Assembly: GCA_015066925.1 (NCBI GenBank)
Contig: SVNL01000005.1
Location: forward strand, 1 to 50,738
Source: Ruminococcus sp.
Lineage (GTDB): Bacteria; Bacillota; Clostridia; Oscillospirales; Ruminococcaceae
Length of the DNA: 50,738 nucleotides
Reading direction: 5' to 3'
Positions 43,445 to 50,738 of this stretch are shown in pieces. A program made the position numbers and the translations under genes. Numbering within the stretch: position 1 is the stretch's first letter; the number at the start of each line of letters is the position of its first letter. The notes beneath the pieces were generated by a model. That model saw only the letters and a program-made list of their open reading frames with translations, was not told where the DNA came from and made no database searches.

Positions 43445-45868
43445 ATGAAAAAGTCAAAATTAAGAAAGTGTCTTGCAGCAATTGCTGCAGCAGCAGTTAT
43501 GACAACTGTTGTACCTGCAATGCCTTTATACGTAAGTGCAGATAATATGATAACAAACTCAACATTTGATAGAGGTACAAATGATTGGGGTACGTATAAG
43601 CAAAGTGGAGGTGCAGCTACTCTTACTACCGAAGACGGTAAGTTAGCTCTTAAAATTACTAATATCGGTGAAGTAAACTATGCTGTTCAGGTTTTCTATG
43701 ACATTATACCATTGTATAAAAATGGTGTATATCGTCTTAAATATGACATCTCATGCTCTATCGACAGAGATATCGAAGGTATGATTCAGCAAAATGGCGG
43801 TACATATCAGGCATATACATGGAAAGGGTTAAGCCTTACATCAACTCCACAGTCAATAGATTATGAATTTACTATGGAATACGACAGCGATATTATGTCG
43901 AAACTCGTATTCAATTGTGGTACACAGGGAGAAGATTTACCTGCACATACTATTTATATTGATAATGTATCACTTGAGCTTATTGATGACAGTCAGGTTG
44001 ATTACAGCTCAACACTTCCATACGCTCCTGATATCAATATAAATCAGATAGGTTATAAATCAGACAGCAAGAAAACTGCTGTAATTAGAGATTTTACAAA
44101 TGAAACTGAATTTTCAGTAATCAATGCAGATACAAAGGCAGTTGTTTATACAGGTAAGCTCAGTAATGAAACTCAGTATTCACTTGCAGGTGAAGTAAAT
44201 AAGATTGCTGACTTCTCAGAAGTTAAGGAAGCTGGCAAATACTATATCAGCTGTGGCGAGCTAGATGATTCATATACATTTGAAATAAGTGATGATGTTT
44301 ACGGAAATCTTCTTGACGATACAGTAAAAATGCTTTATCTCCAGCGCTGCGGAACTGAAGTAAAGGATGCTGAATTTGGTCACGTTGCTTGCCATACATC
44401 AATAGCAACTATATACGGAACTACAGAAAAAATTGACGTAAGCGGAGGCTGGCATGATGCAGGTGACTACGGAAGATATGTCGTTCCTGCTGCTAAGACA
44501 GTTGCTGACCTGCTTTACGCATATGCAGAAAATCCTGAATTATTTGGCGATAACCTCGGTATTCCTGAAAGTGGAAACGGAATTGCTGATATTCTTGATG
44601 AAACTCGTTATGAGCTTGAATGGATGTTAAAGATGCAGGCATCTTCAGGCGGTGTTTATCATAAGGTAAGTTGTGCAACATTCCCAGGATATGTTATGCC
44701 TCAAATGGAAAAGGATGAGCTTCTTGTAACTCCTGTAAGTACAACAGCTACTGCTGATTTCTGTGCTTCAATGGCACTTGCTTATGAATTCTATAAAGAT
44801 ATTGACAAGACGTTTGCTGATAAGTGTCTTGACGCTGCTGAAAAGGCTTGGGCATTTCTTGAAGCAAATCCTAATTTAATCTTTAAAAATCCTGGCGATT
44901 ATATTGTAACAGGTGAATATGGTGATAATAAAGACAGTGATGAGCGTTATTGGGCAGCTGTTCAGATGTATCGTGCAACAGGTGATACAAAGTATCTTAC
45001 AGCTACAGACAGAAATGGCACAAAAACAGGTCTTGACTGGTCAACAGTAGGTGACTACGGAAATATTGCTATTCTTACAATGGATGGTGTTGATAAGAAT
45101 TCTACATATTATAATAATGCTAAAAGCGCAGTGCTCAAGCAGGCTGATGCTTTGGTAGATGTTTCAAATTCTTCAACTTATGGTGTAGCTATTGATGTAT
45201 TCAACTGGGGAAGCAATATGACTATTGCAAACGCAGGTATAATTACTTCACTTGCATATAAGATTACAGGCGATGCTAAATATCTTGATGCTGCTGAAGC
45301 TCAGACAAATTATCTCCTTGGTATAAATCCATGCGGTGAATGTTTTGTTACAGGATACGGTACAGTTTCACCTGAAGCACCTCATCATCGTCCGTCAATG
45401 GTTGTTGGTAAGGCAATGAAGGGTATGCTTGTAGGTGGTGTAAACCAGAATCTCGAAGACAGTGCTGCTAAGGCATATTGCCGTAGTTTACCTGCTGCAA
45501 AGCGTTATGTAGATAACTCAGAGAGCTATTCAACAAATGAAATCACTATTTACTGGAATTCACCTCTTACATATCTTCTTGCACTTACAGATGGTTCTGA
45601 AAACGGAACAGTAACACCACCTACTACAACAGAGCCGTCTCTCAAGGCTGATATTTTAGGTGATGTAAACGGTGATAAAGAAGTAGACGTAGCAGACGTA
45701 GTTGCAGTTAAGTGCCACCTCATCAATCCAAAATCATTTGCACTTTCAGAGCAGGGAAAGGTAAATGCTGACGTACAGGCAACAGGTAATGGTATTAACT
45801 CACAGGATGTACTTGCAATTCAGAAATATGTTATTCATATGATTGAAGATTTTTCAGAATTAGCATAA
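43445..45868 (+). CDS. Secreted GH9 endoglucanase with CBM4/9-type module and dockerin
   Basis: An 807-residue cellulosome-type enzyme. A signal peptide (cut after VSA, residue 32) leads to a CBM4/9-like jelly-roll (about 33-180, NMITNSTFDRGTNDWG). A CelD-type immunoglobulin-like region (about 195-290) precedes the GH9 domain. Catalytic Asp residues are in GGWHDAGDYGRYV, GINPCGECFVTGYG and APHHRPS bind substrate, and the acid Glu is in STNEITIYWNSPL. After a TP-rich linker the dockerin begins near 735: first calcium loop DVNGDKEVDVAD, second loop NADVQATGNGINSQD. The dockerin implies anchoring to a scaffoldin elsewhere. GAGAGGG precedes the ATG. Confidence 0.94.
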   Translation: MKKSKLRKCLAAIAAAAVMTTVVPAMPLYVSADNMITNSTFDRGTNDWGTYKQSGGAATLTTEDGKLALKITNIGEVNYAVQVFYDIIPLYKNGVYRLKYDISCSIDRDIEGMIQQNGGTYQAYTWKGLSLTSTPQSIDYEFTMEYDSDIMSKLVFNCGTQGEDLPAHTIYIDNVSLELIDDSQVDYSSTLPYAPDININQIGYKSDSKKTAVIRDFTNETEFSVINADTKAVVYTGKLSNETQYSLAGEVNKIADFSEVKEAGKYYISCGELDDSYTFEISDDVYGNLLDDTVKMLYLQRCGTEVKDAEFGHVACHTSIATIYGTTEKIDVSGGWHDAGDYGRYVVPAAKTVADLLYAYAENPELFGDNLGIPESGNGIADILDETRYELEWMLKMQASSGGVYHKVSCATFPGYVMPQMEKDELLVTPVSTTATADFCASMALAYEFYKDIDKTFADKCLDAAEKAWAFLEANPNLIFKNPGDYIVTGEYGDNKDSDERYWAAVQMYRATGDTKYLTATDRNGTKTGLDWSTVGDYGNIAILTMDGVDKNSTYYNNAKSAVLKQADALVDVSNSSTYGVAIDVFNWGSNMTIANAGIITSLAYKITGDAKYLDAAEAQTNYLLGINPCGECFVTGYGTVSPEAPHHRPSMVVGKAMKGMLVGGVNQNLEDSAAKAYCRSLPAAKRYVDNSESYSTNEITIYWNSPLTYLLALTDGSENGTVTPPTTTEPSLKADILGDVNGDKEVDVADVVAVKCHLINPKSFALSEQGKVNADVQATGNGINSQDVLAIQKYVIHMIEDFSELA

Positions 45869-45876
45869 TAAAATTC

Positions 45877-45912
45877 AAGTCCCATTTGTATTGAACAAAT
45901 GGGACTTTTTAT
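45877..45912. terminator. Bidirectional terminator between GH9 and SASP genes
   Basis: The 13-bp stem aagtcccatttgt with acaaatgggactt (45877-45907) has a five-base loop and T-rich 3' side on the plus strand. It lies between convergent genes ending at 45868 and 45921. Confidence 0.82.
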
Positions 45913-45920
45913 GATTATAA

Positions 45921-46100
45921 TTATTGCATCTTATATGCATCAATCATTTTCTTAACCATCTGACCGCCGATTGAACCGGCTTCTCTTGCTGTGAGGTCGC
46001 CATTGTAACCCTGCTTGAGGTTTACACCAACTTCGCTTGCTGATTCCATCTTAAATCTTTCAAGAGCTTCCTTGCCCTTCTGAGTAAATTCGCCTTTCAT
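45921..46100 (-). CDS. Alpha/beta-type small acid-soluble spore protein
   Basis: This 59-residue gene is missing from the ORF track. On the minus strand it begins MKGEFTQKGKEALERFKMES, and the middle holds the diagnostic ASEVGVNLKQ and REAGSIGGQMVKKMI. Such proteins coat spore DNA and protect it from UV and heat, and are cut by GPR at germination; the cleavage site region around ESASEVGV is intact. AGGAG lies eight bases before the ATG at 46100. A forespore-specific (sigma-G type) promoter was not found by eye. Together with spoIIR it argues for sporulation capacity. Confidence 0.93.
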   Translation of the reverse strand: MKGEFTQKGKEALERFKMESASEVGVNLKQGYNGDLTAREAGSIGGQMVKKMIDAYKMQ

Positions 46101-46189
46101 TACATAAACTCCTTTAAAAATAATTTTTGATGCCGTAATAGTATTATAGCAAAAAATAAAAATTATATTAAAGGAAATTTTTGAAAAAA

Positions 46190-46216
46190 TCAGCGTACAG
46201 AATATCTGTACGCTGA
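46190..46216 (-). terminator. Terminator of metG
   Basis: The 11-bp perfect stem tcagcgtacag/ctgtacgctga has a five-base loop. On the minus strand a run of T residues follows. Confidence 0.85.
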
Positions 46217-46223
46217 AATAAAT

Positions 46224-48164
46224 TTATCTGATTTTTGAGCCAACAGGCAATGTATCATCGACAAAAATCACCTTAACATCTCCGTCAGAAGTTTCAGCAG
46301 CACATATCATACCATTGCTTTCAACTCCGCAAAGCTTTACAGGTTTAAGGTTGGCAACAAACTGTACCTTTTTTCCGATAAGATCATCAGGCTTATACCA
46401 TTTTGCAATACCTGAAACAATTTGACGTCCACCCATACCGTCATCAACCTGCATACAAAGAAGCTTACTTGACTTCTTTACTTTTTCACATTCAATGATT
46501 TTGCCTACTCTAAGTTCAACCTTAGCAAAATCGTCGATTGTGATTTCAGGCTCCAGAACGATTTTTTCAGCAGGAGCTTCTTCTTTCGGAGCATTTGCAG
46601 AAATGATAGCATTAAGCTCTTCAATTTCCTTTTCAGCGTCAATTCGTGGGAAAAGTACATCGCCCTTCTTAACGGTAACATTAGCAGGGAGAACGTTTAA
46701 TGAACCTGAATTTTCATAAGTAGCATTATTTTCGTCAAGACCAATCTGTTCCCATACCTTAGGCATAGTTGAAGGCATAAACGGGTAAAGAAGCGTAGAA
46801 GAAATTCTGACAACTTCAAGGAGATTGTAAAGTACCGAAGCAAGACGAGCTTTATTTGCATCATCCTTTGCGAGCACCCAAGGAGCAGTTTCATCAATAT
46901 ACTTATTAGCTCTTGAAATAACTTTGAAGATTTCAGCAAGAGCGTTGCTCAGTTGAGTAAGGTCAATAAATTCATCAACCTTGTTTCTTAGTTCTGATGC
47001 CATTGAAAGAAGCTCGTCGTCAAGAGGATCCGCCTGACGCTCCTGAGGTAAAGTGCCATCGAAATATTTTATAACCATAGCAACAGTTCTGGATACAAGG
47101 TTGCCGAGGTCGTTTGCAAGGTCGGAATTAATACGATTAATCATTATTTCGTTTGAGAATGAGCTGTCTGAACCGAGAGCCATTTCACGAAGTATATGAT
47201 ATCTTATAGCATCACAGCCATATCTTTCTCCGAGAACAAATGGGTCAACAACATTTCCGAGAGATTTTGACATTTTCTGACCATTAAAAGTAATCCAGCC
47301 GTGAACAGCGAGATGCTTTGGCAAAGGAAGCTCAAGAGCCATTAACATAGCAGGCCAGATAATAGCATGGAAGCGCATGATATCCTTAGCAACCATATGT
47401 GTATCTGCAGGCCAGTATTTATTAAAGTCGGAATAAGCGTCATTCTCATAGCCAAGAGCAGTGATGTAGTTTGAAAGAGCGTCTATCCATACATAAACAA
47501 CGTGTTTATCATCGAATGTAACAGGTACACCCCATTTGAATGTTGTTCTTGAAACACAAAGGTCTTCAAGTCCGGGTTTGATAAAGTTATTTACAAGCTC
47601 AACTGCACGTGTTTTAGGCTGGAGAAAATCTGTTTCAAGTAGAAGCTTTTCAATTCTTTCGGCAAAAGGTGACATTTTAAAGAAGTAAGCTTCTTCCTTA
47701 GCTTCAACAACATCTCTGTTACATTCAGGACATTTTCCGTCAATAAGCTGTGAATCTGTCCAGAAGCTTTCACATGGAGTACAGTATTTACCTGAATATT
47801 CTCCCTTATAGATATAACCCTTGTCATAAAGAGCTTTAAAAATAGTCTGAACCGAGTGAACGTGGTAGTCATCTGTAGTTCTGATATAGCGGTCATAATC
47901 AACGTTCATATACTTCCAGAGTTTTTTGAATATTTCAACGATTTCGTCAACATATTCCTGTGGTGTAACACCTTTTTCAGCGGCTTTTTGTTCTATTTTC
48001 AGACCATGTTCATCCGTACCGGTAAGAAACATTACATCATAGCCCTGCATTCTTTTGTAACGAGCGATTGAATCGCAAGCAACCGTTGTATAGCAATGAC
48101 CAATATGTGGATTGCCGGACGGATAATATATTGGTGTAGTAATATAAAATGGTTTTTTGGACAT
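46224..48164 (-). CDS. metG: Methionyl-tRNA synthetase
   Basis: Charges initiator and elongator tRNA-Met. The HIGH-type motif is in PIYYPSGNPHIGHCYTT (residues about 10-26) and KMSKS in [15 protein letters not shown] near 300. Zinc ligands are in CTPCESFW...CPECN. A C-terminal tRNA-binding OB domain (about 545-646) begins IDDFAKVELRVGKI. The track start (48206) is replaced by ATG 48164, which has AAGGAG nine bases upstream and gives MSKKPFYITTP, 646 residues. It is a single-gene transcript with promoter 48292-48320 and a leader hairpin at 48206-48267. No T-box or SAM riboswitch was seen. Confidence 0.96.
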   Translation of the reverse strand: MSKKPFYITTPIYYPSGNPHIGHCYTTVACDSIARYKRMQGYDVMFLTGTDEHGLKIEQKAAEKGVTPQEYVDEIVEIFKKLWKYMNVDYDRYIRTTDDYHVHSVQTIFKALYDKGYIYKGEYSGKYCTPCESFWTDSQLIDGKCPECNRDVVEAKEEAYFFKMSPFAERIEKLLLETDFLQPKTRAVELVNNFIKPGLEDLCVSRTTFKWGVPVTFDDKHVVYVWIDALSNYITALGYENDAYSDFNKYWPADTHMVAKDIMRFHAIIWPAMLMALELPLPKHLAVHGWITFNGQKMSKSLGNVVDPFVLGERYGCDAIRYHILREMALGSDSSFSNEIMINRINSDLANDLGNLVSRTVAMVIKYFDGTLPQERQADPLDDELLSMASELRNKVDEFIDLTQLSNALAEIFKVISRANKYIDETAPWVLAKDDANKARLASVLYNLLEVVRISSTLLYPFMPSTMPKVWEQIGLDENNATYENSGSLNVLPANVTVKKGDVLFPRIDAEKEIEELNAIISANAPKEEAPAEKIVLEPEITIDDFAKVELRVGKIIECEKVKKSSKLLCMQVDDGMGGRQIVSGIAKWYKPDDLIGKKVQFVANLKPVKLCGVESNGMICAAETSDGDVKVIFVDDTLPVGSKIR

Positions 48165-48205
48165 TAAAAGCATCTCCTTTATATTATTATAGAGAAAAGT
48201 GAACA

Positions 48206-48267
48206 ATTGCCTTACTAACTAAATTTATTTTCAAGTATTGATAATGCTGTTTAGTTAGAGGAGCAAT
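48206..48267 (-). promoter_or_regulatory. Long hairpin in the metG leader
   Basis: attgc-ctt-a-ctaactaaa (48206-48223) pairs with tttagttag-a-gg-a-gcaat (48250-48267): about 17 base pairs with two single-base bulges and one G-T. The loop is 26 bases. It lies in the untranslated leader between promoter 48292-48320 and the metG binding site. No T-tract follows it. Confidence 0.6.
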
Positions 48268-48291
48268 ATAATTCTCAACTATACAAAATAT

Positions 48292-48320
48292 ATTATACAC
48301 TATTTTTTTTGATTTGTCAC
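48292..48320 (-). promoter_or_regulatory. Sigma-A promoter of metG
   Basis: On the minus strand GTGACA and a perfect TATAAT are separated by 17 bases. It gives a leader of about 120 bases to the ATG at 48164. Confidence 0.7.
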
Positions 48321-48442
48321 GTTTTTTTTAAATTTATGGGAATAAAAATTCTGAAATATAAAAACAAATCAAATAAAATCGAAATATAAATGTAAATTTG
48401 TTTGCAGCTACAAAATAAATATGAAATTAATTGTAGTTTTTG

Positions 48443-48471
48443 TTGATTTATAGGTGAATATATGATATAAT
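48443..48471 (+). promoter_or_regulatory. Sigma-A promoter of the diguanylate cyclase gene
   Basis: TTGATT and a perfect TATAAT are separated by 17 bases. The start codon lies about 65 bases downstream. It is divergent from the metG promoter. The 48165-48535 gap holds only these two promoters and the metG leader hairpin. Confidence 0.72.
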
Positions 48472-48535
48472 AAGAAAAATAACTTTTTTTAATCAGTAAC
48501 AAAATGATATGAATGTAAAAAGGAGCAGGTTACCT

Positions 48536-49828
48536 ATGGAAAACAATAATTACAATATTGCTGATTTATTAAATATTATTGAAAAAGAAATAGATGCAAT
48601 ATATATAATAAATGAAAAAAAGAATAATTATGAAGCGGTAAAGGATAATCCTTTATTCAATAAAATTCTTGGTAAGAGTGGGAATTATTTCGAAATGCTG
48701 AAAAAGCTGATATTTCATTTTGACGATAAATCAGCAGGTGTAAATGAAAAGTATCAGGTATTTTTATCGAATTTGAATAAGTTTGACGGCAAATACAGCA
48801 AGCGAATTAAAATTTTCTCTGATGATACAGCAATAATTGCCCAAATGACAATATATCCGCTTAATAAAGACGGAGAATATATTATGCTCATCACTGAAAT
48901 GGATAACGGCGTTTATATGCAGGATTTTCTTAACTTCGAGAAAGAGCTTGGAATTGACAGTACATATCTTTTTACAATGCATGTTAATCTTGATGAAGAT
49001 ATATGCAACAGCGTAAGCGTTACAGAAATGTCAGAGGATCCTATGAATTATACGGGGCTGAAATATTCTCAATGGCGAATGACTATTGTTAATATGATAT
49101 TTCCCGAGGACCAAAAGCTGTTTTTGGAATACACCGATCCCGAATATCTTATTTCACATCTTGAATTAAGACGTTCAACAACGCTTGATTGCCAGATGAT
49201 GAATCTTGATGGAAAATATATCTGGGTTAAGCTTATATTCAAGAAAATCCAGAAAGCTGATGACAATTTCTGCTTTGTATTTATGGTGCAGGATATACAC
49301 GAAAGCTCAATGAGGCTTATCGAGGACCTGAAAAAATATGAAGAAATGTCAATCCGTGATCCATTGACAGGTGTATATAATCACGGCAAAATAAAAGACG
49401 AGCTATATACCTCACTTAACAGATTAAAGAATGAAAAAATTCCATTTTCAATTGCAATGCTCGATATTGATTATTTCAAAAAAGTAAATGATACCTATGG
49501 TCATGCATCAGGTGACTATGTTCTCAAAACTCTTTTAGCTAATGTAAAAGAGCATTTTAAGGAGTATAATGCTTCTATCGGCAGATGGGGCGGTGAGGAA
49601 TTCGTTATCATTGCAGACAATATGAATAAGGAAAAATTATATGAAATTGCAGAAGAACTCAGGATTAAAATTATGAATTATAAATTCGGCAATGTCGGTA
49701 ATATTACTTGCAGTATCGGTGTAGTTGAAGCTAATGAGAATGAAACTGCTCTTGATGCATTTGACCGCCTTGACAGAGCCTTGTATAGTGCAAAATCATG
49801 CGGAAGAAACTGCGTAATCTGCGGATAG
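48536..49828 (+). CDS. GGDEF-domain diguanylate cyclase
   Basis: Predicted to make cyclic di-GMP from GTP. The C-terminal GGDEF domain (about 270-430) has RDPLTGVYNHGKIKDE, MLDIDYFKKVNDTYGHASGDYVL and the active-site GRWGGEEFVIIA; all catalytic residues are present. The inhibitory RxxD site is not: the equivalent stretch reads KEYN. The N-terminal 265 residues are soluble and include a PAS-like region (YEAVKDNPLFNKILG, later WVKLIFKKIQKADDN), so it is a cytosolic sensor. Start ATG 48536 is used because AAAGGAG lies ten bases before it and inside the track's longer form. Confidence 0.9.
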   Translation: MENNNYNIADLLNIIEKEIDAIYIINEKKNNYEAVKDNPLFNKILGKSGNYFEMLKKLIFHFDDKSAGVNEKYQVFLSNLNKFDGKYSKRIKIFSDDTAIIAQMTIYPLNKDGEYIMLITEMDNGVYMQDFLNFEKELGIDSTYLFTMHVNLDEDICNSVSVTEMSEDPMNYTGLKYSQWRMTIVNMIFPEDQKLFLEYTDPEYLISHLELRRSTTLDCQMMNLDGKYIWVKLIFKKIQKADDNFCFVFMVQDIHESSMRLIEDLKKYEEMSIRDPLTGVYNHGKIKDELYTSLNRLKNEKIPFSIAMLDIDYFKKVNDTYGHASGDYVLKTLLANVKEHFKEYNASIGRWGGEEFVIIADNMNKEKLYEIAEELRIKIMNYKFGNVGNITCSIGVVEANENETALDAFDRLDRALYSAKSCGRNCVICG

Positions 49829-49904
49829 GGCTATTTACACCGATAAAAGCTGATTATATTTACAGATAAGCACATATACGCTTAATAAAAAGGCTGTAAT
49901 ATAG

Positions 49905-50717
49905 GATAAAACAGATGAAACAACCCCTGCAACGGTGCAGGAAACTACTGAAAATTCAAATGAAACAACGGCAACAACACTTTCGGGAAATGATGAAAAT
50001 AATGTTACAGCTACTGCTTCTGCAACCCCTGCACAGCAATCAGCAAACGATAATAAAACAACCGATAAAGTAAATCAACCCGATACATCTGTTGAAACAA
50101 ATGAACAGCTAACTGTGGTAACATCGCAACAGCCTGTTCAACCACCTGTTGAGCAACAGTAACCGCAACAGGAACAACTACAGCAGTAACAGCCTCAACA
50201 ACAGCCACAAACCCAACATCTGACTCAGTCACCAACACAATCACCAACAGAATCTGATACTGGTTATAAATTAGAAGATATTGCAAATAATGTAGGAGCA
50301 TTTTTCTGGTATTCAGATGATTTAAATACGGATTTAATGAAACATAATAGACATGAAATGAGTTATGGAGTAACTAAAAATAGCATAGAATACGTGTGTT
50401 ATATAGATAAATTAGAAGAATCCTTTGGAACTAGAATAGATTATTCTTAATATACAATTGACAAAGAAATAGGAAACTATATAAATAAGATATCTGATGC
50501 TAAAAGAAATGGAAAAATAAATGAATACGTGTCTGAAATATTAACTCCTAATGCGAATGCGGTTCCTACAAAAATTACAGATCATACTGCAATAAAAGCA
50601 ATGCTTGCTGTATATGACAATAAATATATGGGTGAAGAAATAGCAAACGATGTAGGTGTTGATGAATTTGCAAACAAAATAACACAAATTGCTTTAGGTG
50701 AAAATTATTCAAGATAA
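49905..50717 (+). pseudogene. Decayed Thr/Gln-rich protein gene with in-frame stop codons
   Basis: One reading frame runs from just after a TAG (49902) to a TAA at 50715, broken by TAA at 50160, 50187 and 50448. The encoded pieces join smoothly: a Thr/Glu/Ala-rich linker, a Gln/Pro-rich segment (about 50100-50240), then a globular part with NNVGAFFWYSDDLNTDLM and ITDHTAIKAMLAVYDNKYMGEE. Two of the stops replace likely CAA codons inside Gln runs. The start, with any signal peptide, is missing, and no promoter or binding site is seen. The globular part is unfamiliar. The simplest reading is a pseudogene of a secreted or lipid-anchored protein, perhaps acquired. The 49829-49904 gap holds nothing else. 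Confidence 0.6.
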
Positions 50718-50738
50718 ATTTAATAAACTTAAAAATAC

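Noticed and set aside
49905-50717. Alternative genetic code with TAA as glutamine
   Set aside because: Many intact genes in the window end in TAA (for example trpless core genes such as rplT, rpsU and ftsY), so TAA is a normal stop in this genome.
1-50738. tRNA or rRNA genes
   Set aside because: No T-loop consensus with flanking cloverleaf arms and no rRNA-like stretch was seen in the gaps between genes.
1-50738. Prophage, transposon or defence island
   Set aside because: No transposase, integrase, phage structural gene, restriction enzyme or toxin-antitoxin pair was recognised; gene order is mostly core.

Overview
The window looks like a chromosomal segment of a low-GC Gram-positive anaerobe, most likely a cellulolytic Ruminococcus or close Oscillospiraceae relative. 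The main evidence is a secreted GH9 glucanase with a C-terminal dockerin, an [FeFe]-hydrogenase maturase (HydF), Clostridia-type operons (topA-trmFO, plsX-rnc-smc-ftsY, nadD-yqeK-LCP-rsfS), a T-box before valS, and consensus sigma-A promoters that nearly all have a 17-base spacer. Two sporulation-linked genes, spoIIR and an alpha/beta small acid-soluble spore protein, suggest a spore-forming lineage or a remnant of one. The assignment rests on reading only; no database search was run.

Layout. 1-197: three tandem hairpins and a shared terminator, perhaps covering the tail of a truncated gene. 198-3470: pyrimidine nucleoside phosphorylase, a coiled-coil zinc-ribbon protein, a DUF3885-like protein and a YbjN-like hypothetical. 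3700-5577 (minus): aroF-tyrA, aromatic amino acid entry and the tyrosine branch. 5578-6068: a gene-free stretch with the aroF promoter and a candidate small RNA that has its own promoter and terminator. 6069-7265 (minus): hydF. 7508-10554: folC, a YerB-like lipoprotein and spoIIR. 10585-11966: infC-rpmI-rplT with a promoter, an attenuator leader and the typical ATT start of infC. 11991-28919: a long plus-strand housekeeping run (rRNA methylase, dprA, topA, trmFO, plsX, rnc, Elp3-like, smc, ftsY, rdgB, yhbY, nadD, yqeK, LCP, rsfS), with many overlapping or coupled starts.

28960-32336: a three-gene envelope cassette (DUF2079 membrane protein, GT2 glycosyltransferase, small membrane protein) between rsfS and leuS. 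32353-38436: leuS, rpsU (missing from the ORF track) behind a structured leader, yqeG, aroQ, an M24 peptidase, efp and a Cys/Asp-rich CD1247-like protein. 38483-42332: valine T-box, valS, a GNAT acetyltransferase and a Dabb-domain protein. 42419-45868: an AraC regulator followed by the GH9-dockerin enzyme. 45921-48320 (minus): the SASP gene (also missing from the ORF track) and metG with a long leader hairpin. 48443-49828: a diguanylate cyclase. 49905-50717: a decayed Thr/Gln-rich gene with three in-frame TAA codons.

Most of the window is core information processing (translation, tRNA charging, chromosome segregation, protein targeting). The accessory interest lies in the noncoding elements and small genes: the rpsU three-way-junction leader, the 53-base hairpin before the rRNA methylase, the inverted repeat over the spoIIR start codon, the orphan RNA between hydF and aroF, the unusual FtsY tail, the DUF2079 cassette, and the terminal pseudogene. 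I did not find a complete new multi-gene defence or mobile system.
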